From positions 806,001 through 870,000 of the forward strand of contig WKFK01000014.1 of the NCBI GenBank assembly GCA_014872815.1: DNA of 64,000 nt, read 5' to 3'. The stretch comes from Paracoccaceae bacterium (lineage in GTDB: Bacteria > Pseudomonadota > Alphaproteobacteria > Rhodobacterales > Rhodobacteraceae). Positions 9,100-18,739 of the stretch are shown here, piece after piece. The notes beneath the pieces are model-generated. The model searched no databases and was not told the DNA's origin. It saw only the letters and a program-made list of their open reading frames with translations. Position 1 is the first letter of the stretch, and every line of letters starts with the position of its first letter. A program made the translations under genes and the position numbers.

Positions 9100-9900
9100 T
9101 CAGTCGCCTTCAAACACCGGCCGCTCTTTGGCGACAAAGGCATGATAGGCGCGGTGGAAATCCTGCCCCTGCATACAAATCGCCTGTGCCTGCGCTTCGG
9201 CCTCGATGGCCTGCTCAATCGACATCGACCATTCCTGCGCCAGCATGGTTTTGGTCATCATATTGGCAAATCCCGGCCCGTCCGCGATGCGGCGTGCCAA
9301 AGCCTGCGCCTCTGTCATCAAAGCATCCGCCTCGACCACGCGATTGAAATAGCCCCAGGCAAAGCCTTCTTCCGCCGTCATCGCGCGGCCCAGATACAGC
9401 AATTCCGCCGCCCGACCTTGGCCAATGATACGCGGCAGGATCGCACAGGCACCCATATCACAGCCCGCAAGTCCGACGCGGTTGAACAGGAAGGCTGTCT
9501 TGGCTTCCGGCGTGGCAATGCGCAGATCAGACGCCATCGAAATGATCGCCCCCGCCCCGGCGCAAACCCCATCGACAGCCGCGATGATCGGCTTGCCGCA
9601 GTTCACCATGGCTTTGACCAGATCGCCGGTCATGCGGGTGAAGGCCAAAAGCTCTTTCATGGTCATTTTGGTCAGCGGACCGATGATGTCATGCACATCG
9701 CCACCGGAGCTGAAATTGCCGCCGTTGGGCGCAAACACCACCGCTTTGACCTCATCATCATAGCTCAGATCGCGAAACCAGTCGCGCAGCTCGGCGTAGC
9801 TGTCAAAGGTCAGCGGGTTTTTCCGCTCCGGGCGGTTCAATTGCACCGTCGCGATGCCATCCACAACACTGCACAAAAAGTGCTCCACATCCGTGCGCAT
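9100..9900 (-). CDS. Crotonase-fold (enoyl-CoA hydratase/isomerase family) protein
   Basis: 266 aa. The fold is clear: [12 protein letters not shown], the oxyanion-hole region SSGGDVHDI, and [20 protein letters not shown]. Both glutamates that carry out water addition in classical enoyl-CoA hydratase are replaced: the first (GGGCEL in crotonase) is Ile in GAGAII, and the second (PE in crotonase) is Arg in FNRVGLAG. It is therefore probably not a simple hydratase; a ring hydrolase, lyase or isomerase step of the 2-aminobenzoyl-CoA route fits its place between the MarR gene and the acyl-CoA dehydrogenase gene. Confidence 0.82.
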   Translation of the reverse strand: MRTDVEHFLCSVVDGIATVQLNRPERKNPLTFDSYAELRDWFRDLSYDDEVKAVVFAPNGGNFSSGGDVHDIIGPLTKMTMKELLAFTRMTGDLVKAMVNCGKPIIAAVDGVCAGAGAIISMASDLRIATPEAKTAFLFNRVGLAGCDMGACAILPRIIGQGRAAELLYLGRAMTAEEGFAWGYFNRVVEADALMTEAQALARRIADGPGFANMMTKTMLAQEWSMSIEQAIEAEAQAQAICMQGQDFHRAYHAFVAKERPVFEGD

Positions 9901-9903
9901 CGC

Positions 9904-10365
9904 TCAGATCTCCCTGTCTTCCAATGTCTCGATCAGCCGCTCCAGGCGGATCGCCATGCCGTCCACATCATCCGCGCCAAGACCACCCAACATCTCGTTG
10001 AGCCAGCTTTCGTGTGTCGCCGCATGTTCCGCAAAGGCAGCAATGCCCTTGTCGGTCAACTTCACCAATGAGGCACGGCGATCCCCCGGAACCGCCACCC
10101 GCTGCGCCAAGCCTTCATCAGAAAGCTTGTCGACAATGCCAGTCACATTCCCATTAGAAACGCGCAACAAATCACTGATCTGGCTCATTTTTTGCCCTTC
10201 AGGAAAACGCGCCAACACAGACATGACGTCAAACCGTGGCAAGGTACTGTCAAACTCGCGACGCAGGCGGCGGCGGATTTCATCTTCGATCATGCCCGAG
10301 GCTTTCAGAAGCTTCAGCCAGAGCCGCAGCCGCTCTTTGCTCAGATCATTTTGTGTCTCGGTCAT
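9904..10365 (-). CDS. MarR family transcriptional regulator
   Basis: 153 aa from ATG 10365 ([16 protein letters not shown]), chosen because it overlaps the SDR stop as ATGA; a longer frame to 10431 would add 22 residues inside that gene. The winged helix is KMSQISDLLRVSNGNVTGIV with the wing at RVAVPGDRRASLVKLT. Regulators of this group commonly sense aromatic CoA esters in degradation operons. Lying inside the operon, it is likely its autoregulated repressor; a palindrome in front of the first gene is a candidate site. Confidence 0.87.
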   Translation of the reverse strand: MTETQNDLSKERLRLWLKLLKASGMIEDEIRRRLRREFDSTLPRFDVMSVLARFPEGQKMSQISDLLRVSNGNVTGIVDKLSDEGLAQRVAVPGDRRASLVKLTDKGIAAFAEHAATHESWLNEMLGGLGADDVDGMAIRLERLIETLEDREI

Positions 10366-11120
10366 ACTTCCCCTCCCGACAGGGTCATGGCGTGGCCGTT
10401 CACGGAACGCGCCGCGTCGTCGCAGAGCCAAAGCGCAGCGCCCGCCACCTCATCCACCTCGACAAACCGTCCCTGTGGGTTGCCTCGCGTGAGGCTGGCG
10501 CGGGCTTTTTCAACGCTCATGCCGGTTTTCTCAACGATGTTTTCAATGGAGCGGTCCAGCATTGGCGTGTCGACAAAACCCGGGCAAATCGCATTGGCGG
10601 TGATGCCACTGTCGCCCATTTCGATGGCAACAGAGCGAGTCAGCCCGACAACCCCGTGTTTGGCGGCGCAGTAGCCGCTCACATAGGGGTAGCCTTTGAG
10701 GCCAGCTGTGGAAGCCACGACGATCAACCGTCCCCAGCCTGCCGCTTGCATATCCGGCAGCGCTGCCTGCCAGACGTTCGCCACGCCGGCCAGGTTCACA
10801 TTCAACATTGCCGTCAGATGCCCTGGCGTCATCTTGGCAAAGGGCACGCTGTCTGCTGCACCTGCGTTCGCCACGACAACCTCGATCGGCCCGTCCAAAG
10901 CCCGCGCCTCTGCAAAGGCTGCGCGCACGGCGTCTGCATCGGTCACGTCACAGACCTTCCAGCCGATGAATTTGTGTTTGCCCGCCACCTCGCGCAGTGG
11001 TCCCTCCCGTCTGCCCACCACGGTGACCTTCGCACCGGCGTGCGCCATGGCTTCGGCAATCGCGGCCCCAACGCCGGTGCCGCCGCCTGTCACCACTGCA
11101 TGTTTGCCCGCAACACTCAT
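10362..11120 (-). CDS. SDR family NAD(P)-dependent oxidoreductase, anthranilate operon
   Basis: 252 aa short-chain dehydrogenase. The cofactor loop is TGGGTGVG (residues 11-18), VANAG follows in the central sheet, the active site is YCAAK with Ser in VVASTAG upstream, and PGFVDTPM follows. It probably oxidises a 3-hydroxyacyl-CoA or reduces a keto-acyl-CoA derived from 2-aminobenzoyl-CoA. ATGA overlaps join it to the monooxygenase gene before it and the MarR gene after it. Confidence 0.85.
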   Translation of the reverse strand: MSVAGKHAVVTGGGTGVGAAIAEAMAHAGAKVTVVGRREGPLREVAGKHKFIGWKVCDVTDADAVRAAFAEARALDGPIEVVVANAGAADSVPFAKMTPGHLTAMLNVNLAGVANVWQAALPDMQAAGWGRLIVVASTAGLKGYPYVSGYCAAKHGVVGLTRSVAIEMGDSGITANAICPGFVDTPMLDRSIENIVEKTGMSVEKARASLTRGNPQGRFVEVDEVAGAALWLCDDAARSVNGHAMTLSGGEV

Positions 11121-13411
11121 ACCCGGATCATCTCCGCTTCGCGGTCTGCTAGACGCCAGGCCTGATCCCGTCCGGCCTCATAGGGCTTTGGCCAAGTGGC
11201 ATGGCGATCCCCAATCCGCGCCGCCTCATGATGCAGCCAATACGGATCGGCCAAATGCGGACGGCCCACGGCCACCAGATCCGCCCGCCCCGCGATCAGG
11301 ATCGAGTTGGCGTGATCCGCCTCGTAGATGTTGCCCACGGCCATGGTCGGAATGCCCGCCTCGTTGCGGATGCGGTCGCTAAACGGCGTCTGGAACATGC
11401 GACCATAGACCGGCTTGGCGGCGGTGCTGGTCTGCCCCGCGCTCACATCGATGATGTCTGCCCCCGCCGCACGGAAGGCTTTTGCAATTTCCACCGCTTC
11501 CTGCGGGGTCACACCGTCCTCGCCGACCCAATCATTGGCCGAAATCCGCACCGACATCGGCTTTTCTGTCGGCCAAACCGCGCGCATCGCCTCAAACACT
11601 TCCAAAGGATAGCGCAGACGGTTTTCCAGGCTGCCGCCATATGCGTCATCGCGCTGATTGCTCACCGGTGAGATGAAACTTGAGATCAGATACCCATGCG
11701 CTGCGTGCAGCTCGATCATGTCAAAACCGGCGCGTTCCGCCATTTCCGCCGCCGCCACAAACTGCGCTTTGATTGCGTCCATGTCCTCGCGCGTTGCGGC
11801 ACGTGGTACGGCGTTGTTGTCACTCCATGGGAGTGCTGAGGCCGAGATCAGCTCCCAGTTGCCGTCTTTCAACGGCGCATCCATGGTCTGCCAGCCCACC
11901 TGCGTGGAGCCTTTGCGCCCCGAATGGCCAATCTGGCAGCAAATCTTCGCGTCTGTCTCGGCATGCACAAACTCGGTCAGCCGCCGCCACGCCGCCTCAT
12001 GCGCGGGCGCATAAAGTCCCGGACAGCCCGGCGTGATCCGGCCTTCTGCGCTGACGCAGGTCATCTCGGTATAGACCAGCCCCGCCCCGCCTTTGGCGCG
12101 CTCGCCGTAATGGATCAGATGCCAGTCTGTGGGACAGCCCTCCACCGCCTTATACTGCGCCATAGGCGAAACGACGATGCGGTTGGCAAGCTCCATATCG
12201 CGCATCTTATAGGGCGCAAACATCGGTGCTCGTACCGGTGCATCCATGGGCGCGCCAGCCTGATCCTGAAACCATTTTTCCGCCGACTTGAGCCAGTCCG
12301 CATCCCGCAGCCGTAGGTTTTCATGGCTGATGCGCTGACTTCGGGTCAGCAGCGAGTAGTTGAACTGCACCGGGTCCAGATCGAGGTAGCGCTCCACCTC
12401 CTCAAACCACTCCAGCGAGTTGCGTGCCGCCGATTGCAATCGCAACACATCCAGCCGCCGCTCTTCTTGGTAACGCTCAAAAGCGCCTTCCATTGTTGGC
12501 TCAGAGTGCAAAAACTCTGCCAGCGCTATAGCGCTGTCAAACGCCAGCCTTGAGCCGGAGCCAATCGAGAAATGCGCCGTGGCAGAGGCATCGCCCAACA
12601 GCACCACATTTTCGTGGTGCCACTTTTCACACAGCACGCGCGGGAAGTTCATGAACACCGCCGAGCCGCGCAAATGTGCTGCGTTGCTCATCAGATCGTG
12701 CCCGCCAAGGTGGTCGGCAAAGACCGCGCGGCAGGTCTCGACAATCTCTTCTTTGGACATGCCTTCGAACCCGAAGTTATCCCAGGTCTCCTGCCCGCAT
12801 TCCACGATGAAGGTCGCCGTCTCATCATCAAACTGATAGACATGCGCCCAGATCCAGCCGTGCTGTGTTTTCTCAAAAATGAAGGTGAAAGCGTCGTCAA
12901 ACTTCTGATGGGTGCCAAGCCAGACAAACTTGCAGGCGCGCACATCGATCTCTGGTTTGAAATGGTCTGCATAAACCTCCCGCACGCGGCTGTTCAAACC
13001 GTCACAGCCCACCACCAGATCATACTCCGCGCGGATCGCTTCGATGTTGTCAAACTCGGTCTCAAACCGCATCTCGACGCCCAGCTCACGCGCGCGCTCC
13101 TGCAAGAGGATCAACATCTGCTTGCGGCCGATCCCGGCAAAGCCATGCCCGCCGGACACCGTGCGCACCCCGTCATGCACCACCGCAATGTCATCCCAAT
13201 AGGCAAAGTGATCGCGGATCATCTGCGCCGATTTGGGATCGTTGACCTGCAGGTTCTCAAGCGCATCATCGCTGAGCACCACGCCCCAGCCAAAGGTGTC
13301 ATTGGCGCGGTTGCGCTCGATCACCACAATCTCGTGCGACGGGTCGCGCAGCTTCATTGATATGGCAAAGTAAAGTCCAGCGGGACCACCGCCCAAACAC
13401 GCAACTCGCAT
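11117..13411 (-). CDS. abmA: 2-Aminobenzoyl-CoA monooxygenase/reductase, two-domain flavoprotein
   Basis: 764 aa. Residues 1 to about 390 form an FAD monooxygenase of the PHBH type: [13 protein letters not shown] at the start, [18 protein letters not shown], and [20 protein letters not shown]. From about residue 397 an old-yellow-enzyme domain follows ([46 protein letters not shown]). This fusion is that of 2-aminobenzoyl-CoA monooxygenase/reductase, which hydroxylates and then reduces the ring of anthraniloyl-CoA, and of the related salicylyl-CoA 5-hydroxylases; the CoA ligase and kynU in the operon favour the former. GGAGGGG precedes two adjacent ATGs (13414, 13411); the second has better spacing. 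Confidence 0.88.
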   Translation of the reverse strand: MRVACLGGGPAGLYFAISMKLRDPSHEIVVIERNRANDTFGWGVVLSDDALENLQVNDPKSAQMIRDHFAYWDDIAVVHDGVRTVSGGHGFAGIGRKQMLILLQERARELGVEMRFETEFDNIEAIRAEYDLVVGCDGLNSRVREVYADHFKPEIDVRACKFVWLGTHQKFDDAFTFIFEKTQHGWIWAHVYQFDDETATFIVECGQETWDNFGFEGMSKEEIVETCRAVFADHLGGHDLMSNAAHLRGSAVFMNFPRVLCEKWHHENVVLLGDASATAHFSIGSGSRLAFDSAIALAEFLHSEPTMEGAFERYQEERRLDVLRLQSAARNSLEWFEEVERYLDLDPVQFNYSLLTRSQRISHENLRLRDADWLKSAEKWFQDQAGAPMDAPVRAPMFAPYKMRDMELANRIVVSPMAQYKAVEGCPTDWHLIHYGERAKGGAGLVYTEMTCVSAEGRITPGCPGLYAPAHEAAWRRLTEFVHAETDAKICCQIGHSGRKGSTQVGWQTMDAPLKDGNWELISASALPWSDNNAVPRAATREDMDAIKAQFVAAAEMAERAGFDMIELHAAHGYLISSFISPVSNQRDDAYGGSLENRLRYPLEVFEAMRAVWPTEKPMSVRISANDWVGEDGVTPQEAVEIAKAFRAAGADIIDVSAGQTSTAAKPVYGRMFQTPFSDRIRNEAGIPTMAVGNIYEADHANSILIAGRADLVAVGRPHLADPYWLHHEAARIGDRHATWPKPYEAGRDQAWRLADREAEMIRV

Positions 13412-13487
13412 CATCCCCTCCAATGTCGACCTGCGGAGCCGAAAGCGCCCCGTCGCTGTCTTCACGCTAGGATGAGTCGCAATTTAC

Positions 13488-13499
13488 TTCAAGCTTGAA
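13488..13499. promoter_or_regulatory. Candidate MarR operator upstream of the anthranilate operon
   Basis: TTCAAGCTTGAA is a perfect 12-base palindrome in an AT-rich stretch, 77 bases before the first gene of the operon and 87 bases before the divergent DUF1801 gene. MarR dimers typically bind palindromes of about this form, so it is a candidate site for the MarR protein encoded in the operon. Confidence 0.45.
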
Positions 13500-13585
13500 A
13501 TTTCTAACCTGTGAATTTCTCATCCCCTCTTGTTCATCCACTCAAGCTCCTGTTTTGTGACCAAACCATTCGCAGAAAGATCACC

Positions 13586-13972
13586 ATGTCCGTGGAACCC
13601 TACTTCGCCAGCCTTCCGCAAGACGCGCGCATCCATTTGGAAAACCTGCGCGACATCATCCGTGCGGCGGCGGAGGCCAGCAACACCGCGCCTCTGGAAG
13701 AAAACCTGAAATGGGGACAACCCAGCTTTGCCCCACCCAAACGCGCAGGCACGCCGATCCGGCTGAGCTGGTCACAAAAGACGCCAGACCGGGTGGACCT
13801 CTTGGTCCATTGCCAGACGACGTTGGTGGACGCCTGGCGGCACAGGTTTGGCGAATTGTTCGAATATTCCGGCACCCGGGCGGTTCACATCCCGCTTGGG
13901 ACGCCGCTGCCGGAAGAGGCTTTGCACATCATGGCAGTGATGGCCCTGACTTATCATCGACGTAAGAGCTAA
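13586..13972 (+). CDS. DUF1801 family protein
   Basis: 128 aa from ATG 13586 (MSVEPYFASLPQD) with AGAAAG as a weak ribosome site; the open frame continues to 13511 but the added residues do not look like the family. The pattern LKWGQPSFAP near residue 40 and a C-terminal YHRRKS match the small DUF1801 (YdhG-like) proteins, whose function is unknown; the fold resembles frataxin/YjbR proteins. It is transcribed divergently from the anthranilate operon and ends seven bases before the convergent xdhC. Confidence 0.72.
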   Translation: MSVEPYFASLPQDARIHLENLRDIIRAAAEASNTAPLEENLKWGQPSFAPPKRAGTPIRLSWSQKTPDRVDLLVHCQTTLVDAWRHRFGELFEYSGTRAVHIPLGTPLPEEALHIMAVMALTYHRRKS

Positions 13973-13979
13973 GTGACGT

Positions 13980-14801
13980 TCAGGTCTCCGCCAATTGATC
14001 CGCCGGCGCGGTGGTCAAAGCCGTCATCACGTCGGCCACCACCATTGCGGCAATCACTTCGGGGCGCTTGTCTGTGCTACCGCCTGCCCCAATTGGGCAA
14101 TGCAGCGCCGCCGAGCCTAGCCCGTCACATTCGCTTTGAGCAAACCGCTCAAACTTCACCCGTTTGGTGGCCGATCCAATCATGCCGACCCAGCGCGCAT
14201 CTGAGCGGGCCAAACCCTCAGCGGCCAGCAGAAAATCCAACGCGTGATCGTGGGTCAGCACAATGAAGGCACTGCCCGCCGGCGCGCCGCGCACTTCGGC
14301 TTCGGGCAACGCGGTCAGGCGTTTTTCCACGTTGGCTTGTGACAGCCCCAACTCTTCGGTGCGGCTATCCACCAACAAACAGCGCACCGGCAAATGTTGG
14401 AACAAATTGACCAAGGCACGCCCCACATGCCCTGCGCCAAAGATATAGACATGGGGCAACGCGGCTTCTTGCGCCTCAACCTCAGCAATCAGATTTGCAC
14501 GCGCTGCGCTGTCCATTTCGGTGAGCGTGATTTCCACACGCCCGCCGCAGCACTGGCCTATTTCCGGCCCCAAAGGCACATCCATAAAGCCGGAAGGTTG
14601 ACCTAGTTTCAGCAACTTACGCGCCTCATCTAAAGCCATGTATTCCAATTGCCCGCCGCCAATGGTGCCCACCATTGCCGTTGGTGACACCACCATCACA
14701 GCGCCTTCTTCGCGCGGAGAGCTGCCGCGCACGCGGGTGATTTCCACCCGCATGGCCCGCGCTTCGCGCTCCAAAAATGCTATGAGGTCGGTCGCTTTCA
14801 T
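13980..14801 (-). CDS. xdhC: Xanthine dehydrogenase accessory protein XdhC
   Basis: 273 aa from ATG 14801, overlapping the xdhB stop as ATGA; the frame extends to 14867 but only inside xdhB. The N-terminal XdhC/CoxI part has RGSSPREEGAVMVV and GTIGGGQLEY, and the C-terminal Rossmann part has YIFGAGHVGRALV and WVGMIGSATKR. XdhC binds the molybdenum cofactor, supports its sulfuration and delivers it to XdhB. It is the last gene of the xdhA-xdhB-xdhC operon. Confidence 0.92.
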   Translation of the reverse strand: MKATDLIAFLEREARAMRVEITRVRGSSPREEGAVMVVSPTAMVGTIGGGQLEYMALDEARKLLKLGQPSGFMDVPLGPEIGQCCGGRVEITLTEMDSAARANLIAEVEAQEAALPHVYIFGAGHVGRALVNLFQHLPVRCLLVDSRTEELGLSQANVEKRLTALPEAEVRGAPAGSAFIVLTHDHALDFLLAAEGLARSDARWVGMIGSATKRVKFERFAQSECDGLGSAALHCPIGAGGSTDKRPEVIAAMVVADVMTALTTAPADQLAET

Positions 14802-17110
14802 CCGCGCAACCGCTCCACCGCCATCAGCACGCACTCTGGCGTCGCGGGCGCGTCCAGCCGTGGACACTCGGCGTAATCGGCGACCGAGGCCACGGCCATG
14901 CCCAGCGCCTCAAACACACAGATTGGTAGCATAAACGGCGGCTCGCCCACCGCCTTGGAGCGCTTGATGGTCAGTTCGCGGTTCTCCGACCAATCGGCCA
15001 GATTGACGTTGAATTCCCGCGGGATGTCCCCCGCCAGCGGGATTTTATAGGTGCTTGGCGCATGGGTGCGCAGCTGGCCCTTGTCGTCCCACTTGAGCTC
15101 CTCGGTGGTGAGCCAGCCCATGCCCTGAATGAAGGCGCCCTCAACCTGACCTTTGTCCAAAATCGGGTTCAGCGACTTGCCCACATCATGCAGCACATCC
15201 GCGCGATCCACCGTGTATTCACCGGTTAGCGTGTCCACCGAGACTTCGGCCACAGCGGCCCCATAGGCGTAGTAATAGAACGGACGCCCCTGCCCCTTTT
15301 CGCGGTCCCAGTGGATTTTCGGCGTCTTGTAGAAGCCCGCCGCCCAGAGCTGCACCCGTGCCATATAGGCTTGCTTGATGAAGTCGCCAAAGGCAAAAAC
15401 CTGATCGCCCACATGCACCTCGTTGGGCGCAAATTTCACCAGCATCGCCTCAACGCCAAAGTGATCACAGGCCCACCGGATCAGGCGCTCTTTGATCTGC
15501 TCACAGGCATTCAGCGCGGCCATCCCATTCAGGTCGGTGCCGGAACTTGCCGCCGTGGCGGAGGTGTTGGGCACTTTCTCAGTGGTGGTTTTGGTGATTT
15601 TGATGGTGTCGAAATCGACCTGAAACGCCTCGGCCACAACCTGCGCCACCTTGGTGTTCAGCCCCTGCCCCATCTCGGTGCCACCATGGTTCAGCATGAT
15701 GGAGCCGTCATTGTAGATGTGCACCAGCGCCCCGGCTTGGTTGTACCAGGTGGCGGTGAAGCTGATCCCGAATTTCACCGGCGTCAACGAGATGCCCTTG
15801 CGGATGATCCCGCCTTTGGCGTTGTGTTCCAGCACCGCCTTGCGCCGTGCCTGATAATCCGAGCTTTGCTCCAGCTCTTCCACCAGCCGTGGCATGACAT
15901 TGTCTTCCACCGTCTGGTGGTACGGCGTCACGTTGCGGTCAGTATCGCCATAGAAGTTCGCCTTGCGCACCTCCAGCGGGTCTTTACCCAGCTTGTAGGC
16001 AATCTCTTCCATCATACGCTCTGCGGCAACCACACCTTGCGGACCACCAAAGCCTCGGAAAGCGGTGTTGGAGACCGTGTTGGTCTTCATTGGGCGGCTT
16101 TGCAGCTTCACATGCGGGTAGAAATAGGCGTTGTCCGCATGGAACAACGCACGGTCGGTCACCGGGCCGGACAGATCCGAGGTCCAGCCACAACGCGCGG
16201 CAAAGGTGTTGTCCACCGCCTGGATTTTACCGTCGTCATCAAAGGCCACGTCGTAATCCACGACAAAGTCATGCCGCTTGCCGGTGCTTTCCATGTCCTG
16301 ATCGCGGTCAGGCCGAATCTTCACCGCGCGGTTCCACTTTTTCGCGGCCAATGCTGCCACGGCACAGAACTGGTTCATCTGGCTCTCTTTTCCGCCAAAC
16401 CCACCGCCCATGCGGCGCACATTCACCACCACAGCGTTGGACGGCAAGCCCAACACATGGGCCACCATATGCTGCGCCTCGCTTGGGTGCTGCGTGGAGG
16501 AATGCACAATCACATCGTCATCCTCGCCGGGCATGGCAAAGGCGATATGGCCTTCCAGATACATGTGGTCCTGCCCACCAATGCGCATCTGGCCCTGAAT
16601 GCGATGTGCCGCCTCAGCCTGCCCTTCAGCCACGTCGCCACGGCGCAGAGTCATTGGCGGAGTCACATGTGGATAGCCTTTGGCCACAGCCTCATCAGCC
16701 TCGATCACATGAGGCAGCGGCGTATAGTCGATCTCGGCCAGTTCCACCGCGCGGCGGGCAATGTCGCGGCTTTCGGCCACCACGGCAAAGAGCACCTGCC
16801 CCCAGAATTCGACTTTCTCGGTGGCAAAGAGCGGCTCATCATGACGCCCCGTGGGGCTGACGTCGTTCACACCAGGCACATCCTCGGCGGTCAGCACCCC
16901 AACCACACCGGGCGCGGCGCGTACGGCAGAAAGGTCCATTGATTTGATTTCGGCGTGGGCCACTTTGGCGGTGCCAAAATAGGCATGCAGCGTGCCAATC
17001 GGCTCGGCAATGTCGTCGCAGTAATCTGCGCTGCCTGAGACATGTTTGATCGCACTGTCGTGGATCAGATCGGTGTGGGCGGAACCGCGAATGGAGACGG
17101 TCTGTTTCAT
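14798..17110 (-). CDS. xdhB: Xanthine dehydrogenase, molybdopterin-binding subunit
   Basis: 770 aa, close to the bacterial XdhB length. Molybdopterin-contact segments include RRMGGGFGGKESQMNQF, AFRGFGGPQG, GGTEMGQGLNTKVAQV, and KAVGEPPFMLPICV, which holds the catalytic Glu. With XdhA it oxidises hypoxanthine and xanthine to urate using NAD+, in the cytosol. It starts 11 bases after xdhA ends and overlaps xdhC. Confidence 0.96.
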   Translation of the reverse strand: MKQTVSIRGSAHTDLIHDSAIKHVSGSADYCDDIAEPIGTLHAYFGTAKVAHAEIKSMDLSAVRAAPGVVGVLTAEDVPGVNDVSPTGRHDEPLFATEKVEFWGQVLFAVVAESRDIARRAVELAEIDYTPLPHVIEADEAVAKGYPHVTPPMTLRRGDVAEGQAEAAHRIQGQMRIGGQDHMYLEGHIAFAMPGEDDDVIVHSSTQHPSEAQHMVAHVLGLPSNAVVVNVRRMGGGFGGKESQMNQFCAVAALAAKKWNRAVKIRPDRDQDMESTGKRHDFVVDYDVAFDDDGKIQAVDNTFAARCGWTSDLSGPVTDRALFHADNAYFYPHVKLQSRPMKTNTVSNTAFRGFGGPQGVVAAERMMEEIAYKLGKDPLEVRKANFYGDTDRNVTPYHQTVEDNVMPRLVEELEQSSDYQARRKAVLEHNAKGGIIRKGISLTPVKFGISFTATWYNQAGALVHIYNDGSIMLNHGGTEMGQGLNTKVAQVVAEAFQVDFDTIKITKTTTEKVPNTSATAASSGTDLNGMAALNACEQIKERLIRWACDHFGVEAMLVKFAPNEVHVGDQVFAFGDFIKQAYMARVQLWAAGFYKTPKIHWDREKGQGRPFYYYAYGAAVAEVSVDTLTGEYTVDRADVLHDVGKSLNPILDKGQVEGAFIQGMGWLTTEELKWDDKGQLRTHAPSTYKIPLAGDIPREFNVNLADWSENRELTIKRSKAVGEPPFMLPICVFEALGMAVASVADYAECPRLDAPATPECVLMAVERLRG

Positions 17111-17121
17111 AGGTATTCTCC

Positions 17122-18573
17122 TTACGCGCTGGCCAGACGGGCGGTGTCGCCGTTGGTTTCATGCCAGAAGCGGCGGAATAGGTTTTGCGCTACTTTCATG
17201 CGGTAATCCGAGGTCGCGCGCATGTCAGTCAGCGGCTGGAAGTCTTCTGGCAGCTTGTCGGCGGCAGCCATCAAAGTGGCTTCACTCCACGGCTGCCCTA
17301 CAAGCGCCGCTTCGGCTGCAGAAGCGCGTTTTGGCGTGGCGGCCATCCCGCCAAAGGCCAGAACGGCTGCGGTGATCATACCATTTTCGACCTGCACATT
17401 CATCCCCACGGCGACGGAAGAGATGTCCTCATCCCGGCGTTTGGAAATTTTGTAGGCGGCATGGTGGCCGGTGGAGACACGCGGAATGGTGATGCTTTCG
17501 ACAAACTCACCAGCGGCGCGGTCCTGTTTGCCATAGGCAATAAAGAACTCCTCCAGCGGCAATACGCGACGGGTCGCGCCTTTGCGCAGGGTGATCGACG
17601 CCCCCAAAGCAATCAGCACCGGTGGCGTATCCCCAATCGGCGAGCCATTGGCGATGTTGCCGCCCACAGTGCCCATGTTACGCACCTGCCAACCTGCGAT
17701 GCGGTCCCAATAGTCACTCAGGTGCGGGTAGTGCTCAGCAATCACGTCCTGCGCTTCGGTGTAGGTCACGCCCGCGCCCATGGTCACGGCGTCTTCAGAA
17801 ACTTCAATGGCCTTCAGGCCGTCCAGCTGCCCTATAAAGACCGCTGGAGAGATCCGCTTGAGGAACTTGGTCACCCAGAGCCCCACATCGGTGGAGCCAG
17901 CGACGATCGTGGCCTCTGGCTTGGCTTCCAGCACCGCAGCGAGGTCATCGACATCTGCAGGCAAAATCGCACGGCTGTCGCCCTTGGTCACCTCAACCCG
18001 CTTGCCGTCTCGCAGGTCTTTTAGTGCGGCCACAACGCTGTCGCGTTCAGTCGCAAGATGTTCCGCAGAAGGGGTCCCGTAGTTGGTCACCTCCTGCGCA
18101 GCGCGGATAATGGGCGCGTAACCGGTGCATCGGCACAGGTTGCCCTGCAACGCCGTCTCCACTTGCTTCACGGTTGGGTGTTGATGCTGCATCCACAGCG
18201 CGTAGAGCGACATCACAATACCGGGTGTGCAAAAGCCGCATTGGCTGCCGTGATGGTCCACCATCGCCTGTTGTACCGGCGACAGTCGGCCCTCTGGCCC
18301 ACCTAGGTACTCAATGGTGACCACGTGGCAGCCATCCAAGGAAGCTAGAAATCGGATACAGGCATTCACGGTCTCATAGACCAGCCCGCCATCCGTCAGC
18401 CGTCCAACCAAGACGGTACAGGCGCCGCAATCTCCCTCGGCGCAGCCCTCTTTGGACCCGGTAAGCCGTTGATCAATGCGCAAAAAATCAAGGAGCGTGT
18501 CATCCGCTCCAACGTCCGAAAGCGCGACATTGCGCCCGTTGAGTAAAAAACGAATTTCGCTGCGGTGCTGCAT
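17122..18573 (-). CDS. xdhA: Xanthine dehydrogenase, iron-sulfur/FAD subunit
   Basis: 483 aa from ATG 18573 (MQHRSEIRFLLNGRN), with GAGG upstream; an in-frame start at 18618 would add 15 residues. The [2Fe-2S] ferredoxin domain has EGCAEGDCGACTV, and the second cluster domain has CGFCTPGIVMSLY and CRCTGYAPI. The FAD domain follows (IVAGSTDVGLWV, then RNMGTVGGNIANGSPIGD). Electrons pass from XdhB through both clusters to FAD and NAD+. First gene of the xdh operon, divergent from a LysR gene. Confidence 0.95.
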   Translation of the reverse strand: MQHRSEIRFLLNGRNVALSDVGADDTLLDFLRIDQRLTGSKEGCAEGDCGACTVLVGRLTDGGLVYETVNACIRFLASLDGCHVVTIEYLGGPEGRLSPVQQAMVDHHGSQCGFCTPGIVMSLYALWMQHQHPTVKQVETALQGNLCRCTGYAPIIRAAQEVTNYGTPSAEHLATERDSVVAALKDLRDGKRVEVTKGDSRAILPADVDDLAAVLEAKPEATIVAGSTDVGLWVTKFLKRISPAVFIGQLDGLKAIEVSEDAVTMGAGVTYTEAQDVIAEHYPHLSDYWDRIAGWQVRNMGTVGGNIANGSPIGDTPPVLIALGASITLRKGATRRVLPLEEFFIAYGKQDRAAGEFVESITIPRVSTGHHAAYKISKRRDEDISSVAVGMNVQVENGMITAAVLAFGGMAATPKRASAAEAALVGQPWSEATLMAAADKLPEDFQPLTDMRATSDYRMKVAQNLFRRFWHETNGDTARLASA

Positions 18574-18666
18574 CCTGACCTCTTGCTGGGAGTCGGCACG
18601 AAAGTGGCCTTGATCCACTTTACCTTTCGCCCAGCCTTCAATGAAACGGGGGTTTTGGCAAATCTA

Positions 18667-18685
18667 TTTCAATGATTTATTGAAA
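18667..18685. promoter_or_regulatory. Candidate LysR operator between xdhA and the LysR gene
   Basis: TTTCAAT-GATTT-ATTGAAA is a perfect inverted repeat with seven-base arms in the 166-base divergent spacer. Position and AT-rich symmetry suit a LysR-type recognition site controlling both directions. Binding is inferred only. Confidence 0.4.
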
Positions 18686-18739
18686 ATCAAATGTCCAAAC
18701 GCGCGCTATTGAGGCACAATCCCTTAAGGAGGCACTGTC

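Noticed and set aside
15311..16942. 543-codon open frame on the plus strand
   Set aside because: Antisense shadow of xdhB with low-complexity His/Arg-rich translation and no family likeness.
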